A stretch of DNA of 24,838 bases from Phellopilus nigrolimitatus (taxonomy: Eukaryota > Basidiomycota > Agaricomycetes > Hymenochaetales > Hymenochaetaceae). The stretch lies in assembly GCA_021029095.1 (NCBI GenBank), contig JAJOHG010000375.1, positions 1-24,838 on the forward strand. Direction: 5' to 3'. Below, piece by piece: positions 1 through 10,589 of this stretch (the first letter of the stretch is position 1; each line of letters begins with the position of its first letter). Under the pieces are notes generated by a model that searched no databases, had not been told where the DNA came from, and saw only the letters and a list, made by a program, of their open reading frames with translations. Made by a program: the position numbers and the translations under genes.

Positions 1-535
1 AGATAAGTAAACTGGCTTGCCTAGATTGCAAATTTTGCACACTGCGCGTTATCTCTTTGATTACTTGAGATAAGTGAGCGGCAGCCAATTATAGAACGCA
101 TCCAGGTCATTCGTGTTCATCACAGAGCACAAGGGTGAAAAACAAGGCAGGAAAAAGGATGCGAGCTCTTTGGCAGATTCTGGCTGAAGTTCAGCGTTAT
201 ACAGCATTAGGTAGTGGAATGTGTGAATTGCTTCCGTATAGGACGGCGAATGATCGACGACATTGTCCTCGGCGACAATCACGTGTTCAACACACTCATT
301 TGGCATTACTATTACTTAATACTTTTACTATTAGTAAGTCTTCGTATAATTCACAGTTCAGAATCAGATACAGGCTTGATACTGTCGAGTTTGATCCTTT
401 AAACAAGCCTCCGCCACCGCGGCTCATCTTTCGTTGCATGGCTATACAATGTACACACCTAAAATTACAATTCTCTGCGGTTTATCTTATATCCTTCCTC
501 TATGCTGTACTAGTATTTTCCTCTATATTTGCTTA
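1..535. other. Intergenic left edge, no supported gene
   Basis: This stretch lies downstream of the 3' end of the ARMT1-like gene and runs to the window edge. It is AT-rich towards 300-540. The only notable reading frame is an 81-codon minus-strand ORF at 61-306. It has no recognisable domain, and I could not connect it to upstream exons with valid splice phases in the roughly 230 bases available. It may be the tail of a neighbouring gene or chance. Confidence 0.4.
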
Positions 536-2864
536 TCACGCCGACGCGCGCTGAACGAACGAGATCATCGCATACCTGGTCGACAAGACGTAATTAGGTC
601 GATGAGCAGAGGTGATTTTAGAGTCCACTCACTTTCCGTTGACGCGCCACTTCTCATCGCTCACGTCGAGTGCATCGGCTCGTGCTTGGTCCACGCCAAC
701 AACAACGTCCGCCTTGCTCGTGCGTAGGCTGAGGACTGGGAAGGCGCCTGCAAGGGGACCTAGGAGAGACAAAGGTATAAAAATGTGGATGTTAGCTGGA
801 GCGCCACCATCAGGACAGCGAATTCCGTGCCTATCGCTTCGCTGACTGGAGTCGATACGGGCCAGCTAACATCGCCGGTTAATCTGTGTATCGAGAAAAA
901 TGAGACATCACGTATCAATGAAAACATAGACACCTACTTCCTGTAACTGCAGCGTGCAGTGCACGGGAATCATAAGTCAACTGTGGGCATCGAGATAAAT
1001 AAATAATTTTACTTCAGATCGCCCTGCAAATATAATAGTCGCCTTAGCCCCATCTCAAACCCAGGCAACACCAGTGCGCACCTTAAAAATAACGAGCCCG
1101 CTCTCCCTCAAACTCTCGTACAGTTGCGGGGCCTTCGCTTCCAGCTCCCAATACGGGTACGGCGTCGTCCAAAAGTTGTACAATGCATTCGGCTCACCGA
1201 GCTGCGTGGAGGCGGGGACGCTCAGCGCAAAAGCGCCGGAGGCGACATATGCTTGCCAGCGGTGCACCATAGCCGTGAGATTCGCACGGTCCGCATCTGA
1301 CGGCGCAGCAGACAGGAAAAACGTGGGCGAAAGGAGCGAGGTAAAGAGGGAGCCGAAGTCAGGCGGGGTGACGTCAGAGACGAACCACGGTATAGACTTT
1401 GGGCTGGCGGTCAGGTATCAGATCTGCGAACATAAAAGTAGAGAAAAATGCTACGGACTGGAAGATGACTTTAGAGACGTAGGGCGTGTAAGTAACGAGA
1501 AAGTCCGCGAAAACAAGATCCGTGAAGAGCTGGAAATTAATTCAGAATATTTTCATCAGTAATATATCTTGCAAGCATACCTCGAAGCCAGCTGTTCAAA
1601 TCGACGGCATTAGAATAAGACTCTACGATTAATGGGACGACTTACCGTTATCCAGCACGAAGTCAACGCGGGCATCTTTTAGCGTGCTCAGATGTGCGAA
1701 TGCACCTTTCTCATCGTCATGAAGAATGAACGCTTTCCGCTCCTCCTGCGCGTCTTTCCCGACGCTCTGCAGCTTCAAGATATCATCATGCGAGAGATTG
1801 GTAAGTAGCGACAGGTCCTAAAAGGCATCGCTCAATTATATGGTCGTAACTCGCTTGAATCAGTCTTACAGTTGCATTTCCCCTTCATAAAGTTCTATCG
1901 TAAGCGCGATAGCGTGGTAACGAGCGAACGACGAACCAGAGACACATTTGAAGCATCTCGTTAAAAAGCACTGCCAATTTTGACGGGTCCGACTCGATGT
2001 CAGATTTCGTCTCCTCTAGCTCGTGCATCGTCGCTGCAAGCTCTACAAAAGACTGATTCAGACTACATGAATTGATTCAACAAGCTGGGCCACTCACTAT
2101 AGATTGCAGCCGAAGAGGCTTTGAACGAGTCCTCCTTCCCAGAAAGAAAAGGGTCGTAGTGCTTCCAGTGCTTCGTCGGGGAGAACCACGAACGAAGCAG
2201 ACGGTAAAGATAGCACCTGGGTGGACATAAGGTCAGTCTGCGGCATGCCGAAGTGGAAATTAACATACTCTGCATAGAGCCAAGGACAAGAAAACCAAGT
2301 GTTCTTGTCCTTGTTCTCCAGAGCAGCGAGCTCACTGTTGTACGTCTCGACGTCCGCCTCACCATCTTGCTCGATCGGCCTGCATGGCGATTCACATTCA
2401 AGTCAGCTACCCGGCATCGCACCCAAGAGATTCAATGCATACAGTAACACCTTGTCTCTCGACATCTCATACTTTAGCTTACTGACCTTGCCTATGATGT
2501 CCTTTCCTTCTTCTACTCGTTCCTCCCAAGCAACGTCCTTGGTTTCGGAATTGTTGGCACGCATGATGATTTCATGGTTGACTCTATGGATATGATCGAT
2601 GAGCTTGGTGAGGATGATAGGCCAACGGTATACAACGGTCTCGTAGCTGTAGACAATCGTTGAAGAATCAGCCTTCAGTCCGCGAAATGAATTCACGGAA
2701 GTGTATGGGGAACAGGCACTAACGAGAATCTTAAAGACGGCGACCGCCGTTCAGTCAATCGTCAGCTTATTGTTCTTGACCGTTCCGAATTGTCGCTAAG
2801 AAAGAACCAACCCTTTCTCATCTGAAGGGTCGTAAGGAGGGTATGGAGGGATAAAGGAACTCAT
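536..2864 (-). CDS. ARMT1-like DUF89 damage-control phosphatase, 473 aa, 15 exons
   Basis: DUF89/ARMT1 proteins are metal-dependent phosphatases acting on damaged or excess sugar-phosphate metabolites; a carboxyl-methyltransferase activity was also proposed. Exons (minus strand): 2864-2812, 2646-2443, 2379-2269, 2216-2098, 2042-1937, 1882-1870, 1817-1646, 1591-1581, 1529-1459, 1403-1082, 1023-1013, 946-938, 883-831, 759-633, 575-536. Joined, they give one open frame of 473 codons, about the usual length of fungal members such as yeast YMR027W. Family marks in order: PPYPPYDPSDEKG at the start, YETVVYRWPIILT, WFSCPWLYAECYLYRLLRS, the metal-binding DNAGFE (258-263), HPKSIPWFVSDV (287-298), GDLNYRK (395-401) and a C-terminal LRTSKADVVVGVD. 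Four exons are only 9-13 nt, and two of these build the active-site motifs. The intron at 830-760 must use a GC donor (GCACGG), the weakest junction in the model. No signal peptide is seen; it is probably cytosolic. It diverges from the gene at 3000. Confidence 0.9.
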
Positions 2865-2999
2865 TTTCAAGTTTCTGAGCCAAAGCCGCACTTGAAGACG
2901 GGATACGATCGTCGATAGTACACGACCTACGATTGTATTCGTGGGAACACGTTGCTTACTCAAGTTGTGGCATGAAATCATTGCTCTTCGACATCCCAA
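2865..2999. promoter_or_regulatory. Compact bidirectional promoter region
   Basis: Only 135 bases separate the start codon of the ARMT1-like gene (minus, 2864) from the start codon of the next gene (plus, 3000). Both 5' UTRs and both core promoters must fit here or overlap the genes. I see an inverted ACGATCGT-type element near 2905 but no clear TATA box. Confidence 0.5.
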
Positions 3000-4424
3000 A
3001 TGATACCCACTACGCGACCAATCAACAAGAGGCCCCAGGCCTTTGGAGAGGGCACTGTTCTAAATGTAAGTGCTCCATACATGCTCGTGTGGATTTTACA
3101 TAGCAAGCATCTTCAGAAACGGCCACGAACAGATGCACAAGAAAAGCCCAAGAGTACTAGTGCGAGGTCCGCACCGCTTAGTGATCTCTTTTCCGACAGC
3201 GGTTTCAGAGCAAAGCCCGTGTCGTCTCCAGCTGGGGGGAGCAGACCTCAAGCACGGAGACAGGACCCGAAAGAAATCTTCTCTGCATTTGAAACGATAT
3301 CAACGACTACTCCCGCTCGACCGAAGTCTGACAGGACTTTTCAGGTGCAAGCCCCGCTCCGTGGATTGAGGCCGCCGATACCGCGAGCAGACGATGTTGG
3401 ACCCGCCAAGCACAGGAAAGAGACGACTCCCTTAAGGTCTTGCATGGTACCGCCAGTTATACGCGTAGATTCAGACAGCTCGACGACGCCGCTGACCTCT
3501 CGGATCCATCGTTCGGATGTTCTCTCTGCCAATCTGACGACTCCGGCACGCAAAGTCGTCCCCTTCCATGCTCTACCTAAACCCAAATTTGAGTTTCTCG
3601 CGGCAGAGCCGTCTACTGAACTGAAGCCACTGGCTCCTCCGAAGTTTGATTTTGGAGAACGCAGGAAAATGAAAGCGATGACGGCACTGGGACAACCTTT
3701 AAACGTTGAAGTTGACGACGGAGAGAGTCAGATGACTGGGGAGACGCTGGAGCTAGAGCGTGGACTGCTCGTCAGCCCACAGAAGGGAAATGAGAAGAAA
3801 AAGCGATTCAAATGGTGCGTGTACCACTTCTTTCATGCAATATGATATTAATTTTGAAGCTTCAATAGGAATGGGCTCGCAGAACGTGCGAACTGTCTCA
3901 TGGGTCGATCTTCTACCTCCTTCACACTCTGGCAAAAGGAGCTCGAGTCTCGCGCTTCTGCGTCGCTATCTCGCCCGGGTCGTCTTCGGCCAGACCTCTG
4001 CTTGCGCGTTACTCGCGTGCTCCAGATCTCCCGCGTTGCAAATGTGCGCATGCGCTCGGAAGGCTCGCTTCGCTCCGTCCTTGCGCTGTGTGAGGTTCTC
4101 AATCCTGTTCTCTCTGGTGCGAAACATGAAGGTGGTGATCCAGGCGCTGAGCAGACGGTACTTTTCTCCTTCGCGCCGCAGAGCCACGACTCGCACCTAA
4201 TAGGCTCCGGAGCGGCGATTACTGAGGGCGCGAACGTTTATGCATGGATGCCCTGGTTCGAGCTCGGGTCTGACAAAGCGTCTGAAAGCACAAACATAAG
4301 CTGGCCTCCTCACACGACATCAAATGACATGTTTTCGAGCCACGACCAGCTGCCGCAGTATTCTGGAGGCACCCCGGTGTTACTTTGTTCTCGATTTCTT
4401 ATACTCCCTACTTCCTCGTCATGA
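3000..4424 (+). CDS. Uncharacterised, largely disordered, probably nuclear protein, 439 aa
   Basis: I do not recognise this protein. Three exons (3000-3065, 3117-3814, 3869-4424) give 439 codons. The first intron (3066-3116, GTAAGT..CAG, 51 nt) is a multiple of three without a stop, so retention would only add 17 residues. Removing it places KRPRTD after GTVLN, which reads as a basic nuclear-localisation signal. Residues 25-250 are rich in Pro, Ser, Thr, Lys and Arg with SP/TP sites, typical of disordered and possibly phosphorylated regions. A second basic run (KKKR) precedes a C-terminal region of about 150 residues with helical (GLAERAN.., TLWQKELES) and then beta-like character (QTVLFSFA, VYAWMPWFEL); the latter could be a small OB-like fold, but this is only an impression. 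The start codon and the last 50 residues are the least certain parts. Confidence 0.62.
3066..3116 (+). other. Short 3n, stop-free intron
   Basis: The donor GTAAG follows codon 22 and the acceptor CTTCAG ends at 3116. The intron is 51 nt and open in frame. An alternative TAG acceptor at 3103 would make a 38-nt intron and a frame that stops soon after, so I reject it. Confidence 0.55.
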
Positions 4425-4725
4425 CGGATACTGTGACAATCCTGTGTATCAATTTACTGTATTTTTGGCTGCATCTACTGTCGCTATAACTCTCGTGTAC
4501 AAGGACTGGCTATCTCATCAATTCGCTTTTGCAAATCAAAAAAAAAAAAAACGCGGCGCCAGCTGCGTCATTGTCTTAATTAGGAACATTATTTACATTT
4601 ATTCCCACGACTGGCGTTTAGAAAGCGCGCTGCCACCGACAGCCAACCTCTCCTCTCTTGCTCCTAATTACAAAATTCAGATCTTCGTTGCTCAAACTTC
4701 TTGAACTTCCAGCTTACCGACAGGG
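4425..4725. other. Intergenic spacer with an A14 run
   Basis: This is the gap between the unknown gene and the F-box pseudogene. It holds a homopolymer of 14 A at 4538-4551 followed by a GC-rich CGCGGCGCC. No coding signal or target-site duplication is visible around the A run. Confidence 0.5.
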
Positions 4726-6510
4726 ATGGGAACACGTGGGCTCATAGCATATAGATACAAAGGTATTGTAATCCCATTTTTAACCGCGGCAGAATGTATC
4801 TGCTTTCTGACAATTTGCACTTCTCTATACACAGGGTTGTACTATGTCAGTTACAACCACTTCGACAGTTACCCGGACGGCCTAGGGCATGCTCTGATAG
4901 TTTCAATCCCGCGAGACGAAAAGTCTTTGAAAAGTCGGTCCATGAAGAGGGAGGAGTGTTTCGTTTACTCAAGTACTTGATTACAGAATGGCTTGAATAT
5001 ATAAAAAACCATCGCGAACAGGTGAAGCTCCAGATCGAAGCGGCTGGCGACGATTTTCGCGAGGACGATTTCCATCTTGATCGGAGGCCTGCCGCTAACC
5101 CACCTATGGTCTTTGGCGACATACACCATCGATCTCGATAGGCTAGCTTTCAGCGTCGACAGCTTTGCACACTTCAGGTTGAACAACATTCCGCGCGGGG
5201 GCGGGACGCGCGGGACGAAATGGATCAAGTACTTATACGTCGATGGCAGCAACACACGGTGTTAAGATCCGATGATGCCCTCTAAATACCTCTGCCAGCT
5301 GCGCCCTGACTCGACTCCCTCACCGGAGGGTATTACCGCGTACAAAGAACTCCACTCCTCGATTACGATTATCGATGAATCTGAGTGGATGTCCGAGGCG
5401 CAGATCGTAAGTCAAGAGCTGGCGATCATGATCGCCACCAGCCTTGTCAAAGACAATTATGGGGAGCTATCGAATCTCGAGCAGTTCGCACCGGAAGACA
5501 AAGCATTCAAAGTTCCTGCGATGACGCTCTTGTCTGCTGCAGCGCCGAACCACGCGCACTTAATGCCCCTCGCCGTAGACGAAGATCCCACCCCGCTCCT
5601 TAAAGTCGCCGTTACGCGAAAGAACAAGAAGACGACATACGTTCCAGCTACACCAGAGTTCGTCCTGAATTGCAAAACGGACGCCCTGATTTACTGGTTC
5701 AGGGGATGCATGGTTGTCCTGTGTGCACACCGGGTTCTTCTGCTTAAGGAGCACCTTATGGCGCAAATCGGGGCTTTCGTCGATCGTGTTCGCAAGATGA
5801 AACTCCAGAAATGTGTGGGCTTGCTCTGGTCTGTGCGTCATGTCATGGTCATCACAGTAGATGGCGACGATGTCTCTCGCAGTGAACCTATCCCAGTGCT
5901 CGATTCGCTCAAGTATGGAAAGCAGGCTGCCGAGAAGCTACGTTCAGCCTTCAGCCTTCTTGCACATTATCTCCAGCCCTATTCGGGAAACGATGTTGAC
6001 GCGCAGAAGTTTACGTACGGTCCGCCTGCTGAAAATGCGGCTATGGTGGACTTAGGCCCTACGAATAAAGTTCTACCTATGGACATTATCCTGCATATTA
6101 TGGGTTATCTGACCATCTCGGACTATAGAAAATTCCGACTGATATCCCGCGCATTTCGCGCGGAGTGGATGCGTTATCCTATTGTTGGGAAGCACAACTT
6201 GAAGCTACTCAGCTGGAAAGGCAATGGCATCTGCAGAGCCAGTTTCCGCAATGTATGCTTGCACAACGAGGTGCAACTCGTTTACCATGTCTCTGGTCCC
6301 TCTTCGTTCGGAAAAAAGGCTCTGGCAGAATTAATGGACACCCTTGAGCACCAGTCCCTGTTTCTTCCTGCGGACAACTTCAGGGGTAGTTTCGCACTCG
6401 TCCGCATTGGCCAGCATAAACGGCCGTACATAAATATATATGGTTCGCCGATACCTCTCACACCAAAGGAGCTTTCTTTATTGAAGGATGCTCCGTACCG
6501 GAAGGCTTGA
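4726..6510 (+). pseudogene. Decayed F-box gene with N-terminal YNHFDSYP-type domain
   Basis: Exon 1 is 4726-4762, an intron follows (4763-4834) and the main exon starts at 4835. The start (MGTRGLIAYRYKG..YNHFDSYPDGLG) is of a type I recall from basidiomycete multigene families. The frame breaks near 4918-4926 (an upstream frame ending in PRDEK jumps to VFEKSVHEEG, as if one base were lost), again near 5108-5116 (before TYTIDLDRLAFSVDSFAHF), and meets an in-frame TAA at 5263-5265. After that a 412-codon frame runs uninterrupted from 5272 to 6510. Its later part holds an F-box (6061-6180: VLPMDIILHIMGYL, then FRLISRAFRAEW). F-box proteins recruit substrates to SCF ubiquitin ligases through Skp1. 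The 412-codon frame could still be translated from its own ATG, making a shortened F-box protein, but the homologous-looking sequence before it argues for one damaged gene. Base-calling errors are possible, yet neighbouring genes are frame-perfect. Confidence 0.7.
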
Positions 6511-7072
6511 AGCAGGCGGGGCGAACCGAGTGCAATGTTGTGCAGTCAATAAGGACAGTAGGATGACAATTAATAGTTACAAAATGATAAAGTTGATTCC
6601 GAGCTGAAGTGCGTGATTGCATACGATAATCTAACGCGCTATAAACTTTCTAATCTCATTTTTCTACCAAACATCTACGTGAAAACGTATATGCAAGGCG
6701 TGTTGGCCGTAGCGCGGCTATACCTCCTACCTTATCACGCGAGGACCTCAGGTCTCAAGACCCGGGGTTCGCTCGTTATCTACGTATATGCGCCATCTAT
6801 GACATGGAGCTCGTCGCGTGAGCTACTCGAACTTGCGAAGTTTCGCCACACGTATTTTTAACAGGAGTCATATGACGTTTATCCATGACTTTGTCGCTGC
6901 TTGAACGCTTTCCGGGAAGAAGTCGGTGTTAGATCTGCTTCTCTTGGTTAGATTCACTAACCTTGATCTCGCAGGTGTCCTAGTATAAGTATGAGTAGAC
7001 ACGGGGCTTATATCTTTCCTCTTGGTTCCAGATACCTGCATTTGCTTCCTTTATACTCACTAGACACTCATC
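6511..7072. other. Intergenic, upstream region of the dioxygenase
   Basis: No gene is seen here. The right part should contain the promoter of the PhyH-like gene. A TATA-like TATAAGTA lies at 6984-6991, about 80 nt before the start codon, followed by pyrimidine-rich tracts near 7008-7040 as is common near fungal transcription starts. Confidence 0.5.
6984..6991 (+). promoter_or_regulatory. TATA-like element of the PhyH gene
   Basis: TATAAGTA lies 81 nt upstream of the ATG at 7073 and is followed by CT-rich sequence. Position and sequence fit a core promoter, but no transcript evidence is available. Confidence 0.35.
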
Positions 7073-8751
7073 ATGGCTATCGAGAAATATGAAGTCATGA
7101 CTCCTGAGCTGCGCCAGCAGTTTCTTGAGAAAGGCTGGGTCAGGATTGAAACTGCTGTTCCCGCGGAGAACATCAAGCGTTTCTCAGATGATGTCTGGGT
7201 CCGCCTAGGATACGACCCCAACGACAAGTCGACGTGGGAGAAGGAGAAGGTAATACTAATATGCTTCCCCCGCTCCCTCTCAGGGATTCTGGACGAACAT
7301 GCTTAGTTTCATCCGTATGCACATGTATGTGCCTTCCTTAGATCCATATGCCTCGTCACAGGGAAATCGTTACGAAAGACTTTGCACCGAAGGGATGGAC
7401 AGCCATTTGTGAGTCGCCAACGCAGCTTCATTCTTAAAGGTCTAATATAACTCATTTGCCTAAAATAAAATAATAAGGCGAAATCTTGGGAGGAGAAGAA
7501 CGCATTGACCGCACGCTCTTCGAGAGCTGTGGCGACAGCTTAATCTGCAATCTCGGAACCCCCGAGTGGGAGAAGGTGAGTGTATATAGTAGTCAAGTCT
7601 TCCGGGTCAGCGAAGTGCTGATGAATAGTCTTTGTCTTTCTAGAAAGAGAGCGTGGATCCGCGTCTGCTTGGAAATTGGCATATGCAAGTAGTTCGAAAT
7701 ACTATCAAAAATGTTTGGATTTAACATATTCTATCAGAGATGGAGATTGGTGTGGTTTCTTTCGCCATGCACCATGTCAATTCTTCTTCGATGGAGTCCG
7801 GACTAAACGATCACGCACTGTTTAGGTTTACGCATTTCCTCGATTCAGGCGAGCAGGGCCTGACCGTCATAGTACTTTACAATGACATCGTTCCTCGAGC
7901 GGGAGGCACCTTCATCGCACCAGATGGCGTGAAGAATGTCGTTAAATGGTGAGCTTTTATTTATTCACAGACAGGCGATGTAGGGAGGAGAATCGCTTCT
8001 AATGCTTCCGAATTGTATCGAGAATCGTATCTTCCGTTACTCATTGACTGACTTCGGGCATCGGACCATAAAGGCTTTATGACCATCCCGAAGGTGCTGA
8101 CAGTTTCCCAGTGGATGAGACTGGTGCAAGAACGGTGTGCGACATAAATCATTGCGAGGAATTCGTTGAGGTAAGGTAGGCTTCAGCTAGTAAGCTCTTG
8201 AGCTAATAGTTATTCTCGCAGTTGACTGGGAAAGCAGGAGATATGTTCATTTGTCACCCCTTCATGGTACGAATGTCTCGTAATTCCTTATTTGTCCCTT
8301 AAATCTATGGTTTAATTCCTTCTTTTTAGCCTCATTCTGCATCAAAGAATTATTTGCGTCTTCCGCGCTTTATCACTAATCCCCCCGTGACCTTGAAGGA
8401 ACCACTCAACTTTGCAAGGGAGAATGCAAGAGACTATGTGACTTTCTCTCAGTTATAGATTTGCAGCGCAAGCTCAATTGTTTTCTCTTTCTATAGTCGC
8501 TAACGGAACTTGTCGTTCTCCGCGCGCTCGAAGCAAGTGGCGTTGACCTTTCCAGTCTAAAATATTGGAAGATTGCGAGTAAACGACGTCGCTACACGCC
8601 TAGGACGCGTGCCGGAAAGGATTCGATGATCATCGCGGAGGTTGAGCGTATGAAAGAACATGCGGCGAAGACGAACGGCGCATACAAGGTAGATAGCATG
8701 CATATTAATGGGCCCGTGCCATACCAAACCATCATCGCTACTGAGTCGTGA
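7073..8751 (+). CDS. Phytanoyl-CoA dioxygenase (PhyH) family protein, 340 aa
   Basis: PhyH-family enzymes are Fe(II)/2-oxoglutarate-dependent oxygenases that hydroxylate lipid-like or secondary-metabolite substrates; the substrate cannot be told from sequence. Ten exons: 7073-7249, 7342-7408, 7478-7575, 7644-7684, 7738-7749, 7826-7948, 8074-8170, 8222-8266, 8330-8437, 8497-8751. Joined, they give 340 codons. The metal-binding HxD is H127-I-D129 in NWHIDGDWF, the distal histidine is H222 in PFMPHSASKN, and R230 in YLRLPR fits the 2-oxoglutarate-binding arginine. GDSLICNLGTPEW, GGTFIAPDG and ITNPPVTLKEP are typical of the fungal branch. The HxD is assembled across a GC-AG intron (7685-7737, donor GCAAGT) and a 12-nt exon; without these the motif is lost. 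The intron at 8438-8496 (donor GTGACT) avoids a TAG at 8456 and restores YSLTEL. No signal peptide or transmembrane segment is seen. Convergent with the lipase downstream. Confidence 0.92.
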
Positions 8752-8933
8752 AGGAACTCAATCGACGAAGCCAACTTACACGAAGTAGTAACTGGTGATA
8801 CGGGTTGAAATGCGGATTTCATATTAGTTGAAAATGTCTTATCACTGAATGCCGGATTACAGTTGTATAGTACGATATGAGAATCCATTCATTACTACGT
8901 AACATCTAATATTTCAAGTCCGAACAAGAGCGA

Positions 8934-10177
8934 CTAACCAGGACAGATAGTCGTCTGATAAAGTCCTACGTTTGTGTGCAACAAATAAAAACGATTAACG
9001 CAATCATCGACGCACTTACGTAAAATATTCTAGGACTGACTTACTATTGCCGCAATAAGTGAAATGGGGGAGGTTGATTCCGCCTGACGGAATGGCGTCG
9101 CTACAGTTCGGATCCTCTGCACCAGAACAAACTTTGAGATTTTTAGCGTCGTTTGCTGAGATTTTTTAAGAATGAATGAATGAAAAAGAGTGGAATAGGG
9201 AGCAAATATGTGCTCACAAGGGTCCTGGAAGAACCAGTATTCCGTTGAGCTGATGAACAGACTGGTCAGTTGTCTTTCCTTTATAAGCACGCATCCTATG
9301 AGAGTGCTCACTGGTGCTGGTATCCTAGATATCTGGGGACCATGGTTGGAACTCCATCAAACGTGTTGACAACTGGACACTAAAGTTCAATCGTGTGGCT
9401 TCGCTAGCAATGCAAACATGAAGATAAACCTCTGAAGATATTATCTGGACCGATTAATGTCTCTGCGAGAGCCGCATATTTGTCGTTTCCTGTTCTCGGC
9501 TGGCCAAAGGTGTATACCCTGACAGACTTCCCGGGAAAGTTGGTGGCGAGCGATATGCCGCCGAGCGATGCGAGAGCCCCTCCCAATGAGTGCCCAGTCA
9601 ACACAAGGGAGTATGTCGGATATTCTTGAAGCTGCGCGACTATGTTCGACAAGATAATCGGCGCGACGCTGTTGTATGCTTCGAGAAAACCACGATGTGC
9701 CTCAACATAGTTTGTGAGAGAAGTATCGACTCCTGGTGAATCGAAGTGTATGAGAGTACTGTTGAAGTCTAGGGTGTGGAATGTTGAGATACATAAACTT
9801 TCTCATTGGGAATGGCGACGCATGTACCTGTTAGAAAGTCTACCGGTGAAGAGCTCCCGCGGAAAGCAACAACGATCTCTTTCATAGAGTCATCTCGTGC
9901 GATGAATCCTTGAGTATCAGTATCCTCATCATTTATCTGAAGGCGGTTGAGGTTAAAGCGCAGGAGGATGTGAGAATTAAACACGCACTTGTCGGACAAG
10001 TGTGTTGCCGAGCGGATTGGAACAGAGAGGCAAATAGGCACCAAAGGCATACTTGGTGTAATGCGTTAAATTTTCGAGCTGTGGATCGACCGTACTCCGT
10101 CTTTCGACACAGAGCGCAGTAGTAACACAACAGAGCAACACGATTATATCAGATGACAAGCGAAGAGGCCCTAACAT
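8934..10177 (-). CDS. Secreted class 3 lipase / feruloyl-esterase-like hydrolase, 282 aa
   Basis: This is an extracellular alpha/beta hydrolase of the lipase class 3 family (Pfam PF01764), close in layout to fungal lipases and feruloyl esterase A. Exons on the minus strand: 10177-9989, 9936-9828, 9768-9430, 9372-9312, 9249-9218, 9131-9045, 8965-8934. The N-terminus (LGPLRLSSDIIVLLCCVTTA) is a signal peptide. Then come TDTQGFIARDD, IVVAFRGSSS, the nucleophile elbow GHSLGG with Ser160, TFGQPRTGN, and the catalytic Asp218 in TFDGVPT. His266 in INLPHFTY completes the triad. C-terminal cysteines (C245, C253, C270, C280) may form disulphides. An upstream in-frame ATG exists, but 10177 is preferred because it places the signal peptide at the terminus. 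The last 32-nt exon is the least certain. A broken relative lies at 23900. The upstream region is pyrimidine-rich on the coding strand. Confidence 0.9.
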
Positions 10178-10589
10178 GATAAGCTCGAGTGAAATGCTGG
10201 TAACAAGGGAAGTAGAGCTTGAAAAAGAGGACACTTATGTATTAAAGTGTACCCCAATTAGCACTCATATTGAAATGATCGGTAAGATATTCCATAACCG
10301 GGATAAGTAGCATATTTGTTTGACTGTAACTGAGCGAATACTTCAACTTGCTCATTGTGCAACATACCTCGTCTCCGAGGTGGATTTTGATGTGCCAGTA
10401 AATATTGGGCGAGGTCAATTAAGCTCATCTTAAGAGCAAGAACCGAAACGTCTGTGTGATTTTCTCTTTTGCTCGAGCGCTGAAGGTAGGAAGACTGTCT
10501 CTATTTTCAGCTCTCTCACAAGAAAAACAGTAAAGAAAGCTGTAAGTGCGACAACAGCCTATTTGTTTTGCTCTACACAGCACAACAGT
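10178..10589. other. Intergenic between lipase and CE15 genes
   Basis: Both neighbours are on the minus strand, so this gap holds the lipase promoter (right of 10177) and the CE15 3' region. A TATTAAAG-like AT stretch near 10239-10247 lies about 65 nt upstream of the lipase ATG. A small inverted repeat (CCTCGTCTCCGAGG) occurs near 10369-10382. I see no gene. Confidence 0.45.

Noticed and set aside
61..306. 81-codon minus-strand ORF at the left edge
   Set aside because: Composition is plausible, but there is no domain and no valid upstream exon in the space before the ARMT1-like stop codon. It cannot be supported from this window.
1009..1023. In-frame TAA right after GDLK in the ARMT1-like gene, suggesting a truncated pseudogene
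   Set aside because: A GTAAAA donor two bases before the stop joins to a 9-nt exon at 946-938 and restores GDLNYRK and the whole C-terminus, so the gene is intact.
4254..4266. tRNA-like GGTTCGAGCTC (T-loop/B-box similarity)
   Set aside because: It lies inside the coding exon of the gene at 3000, with no acceptor or anticodon stems around it.
4538..4551. A14 run as a retrotransposon tail
   Set aside because: No upstream reverse-transcriptase-like sequence and no flanking target-site duplication; a simple homopolymer is enough.
5272..6510. Stand-alone complete F-box gene starting at 5272
   Set aside because: Upstream sequence in the same frame and beyond reads as the N-terminal part of the same family, so a single damaged gene is the simpler view. 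Use of this start remains possible.
7250..7283. 34-nt intron in the dioxygenase gene
   Set aside because: Too short, and the frame after it does not match the PhyH family. The acceptor at 7341 gives IHMPRHRE, as expected.
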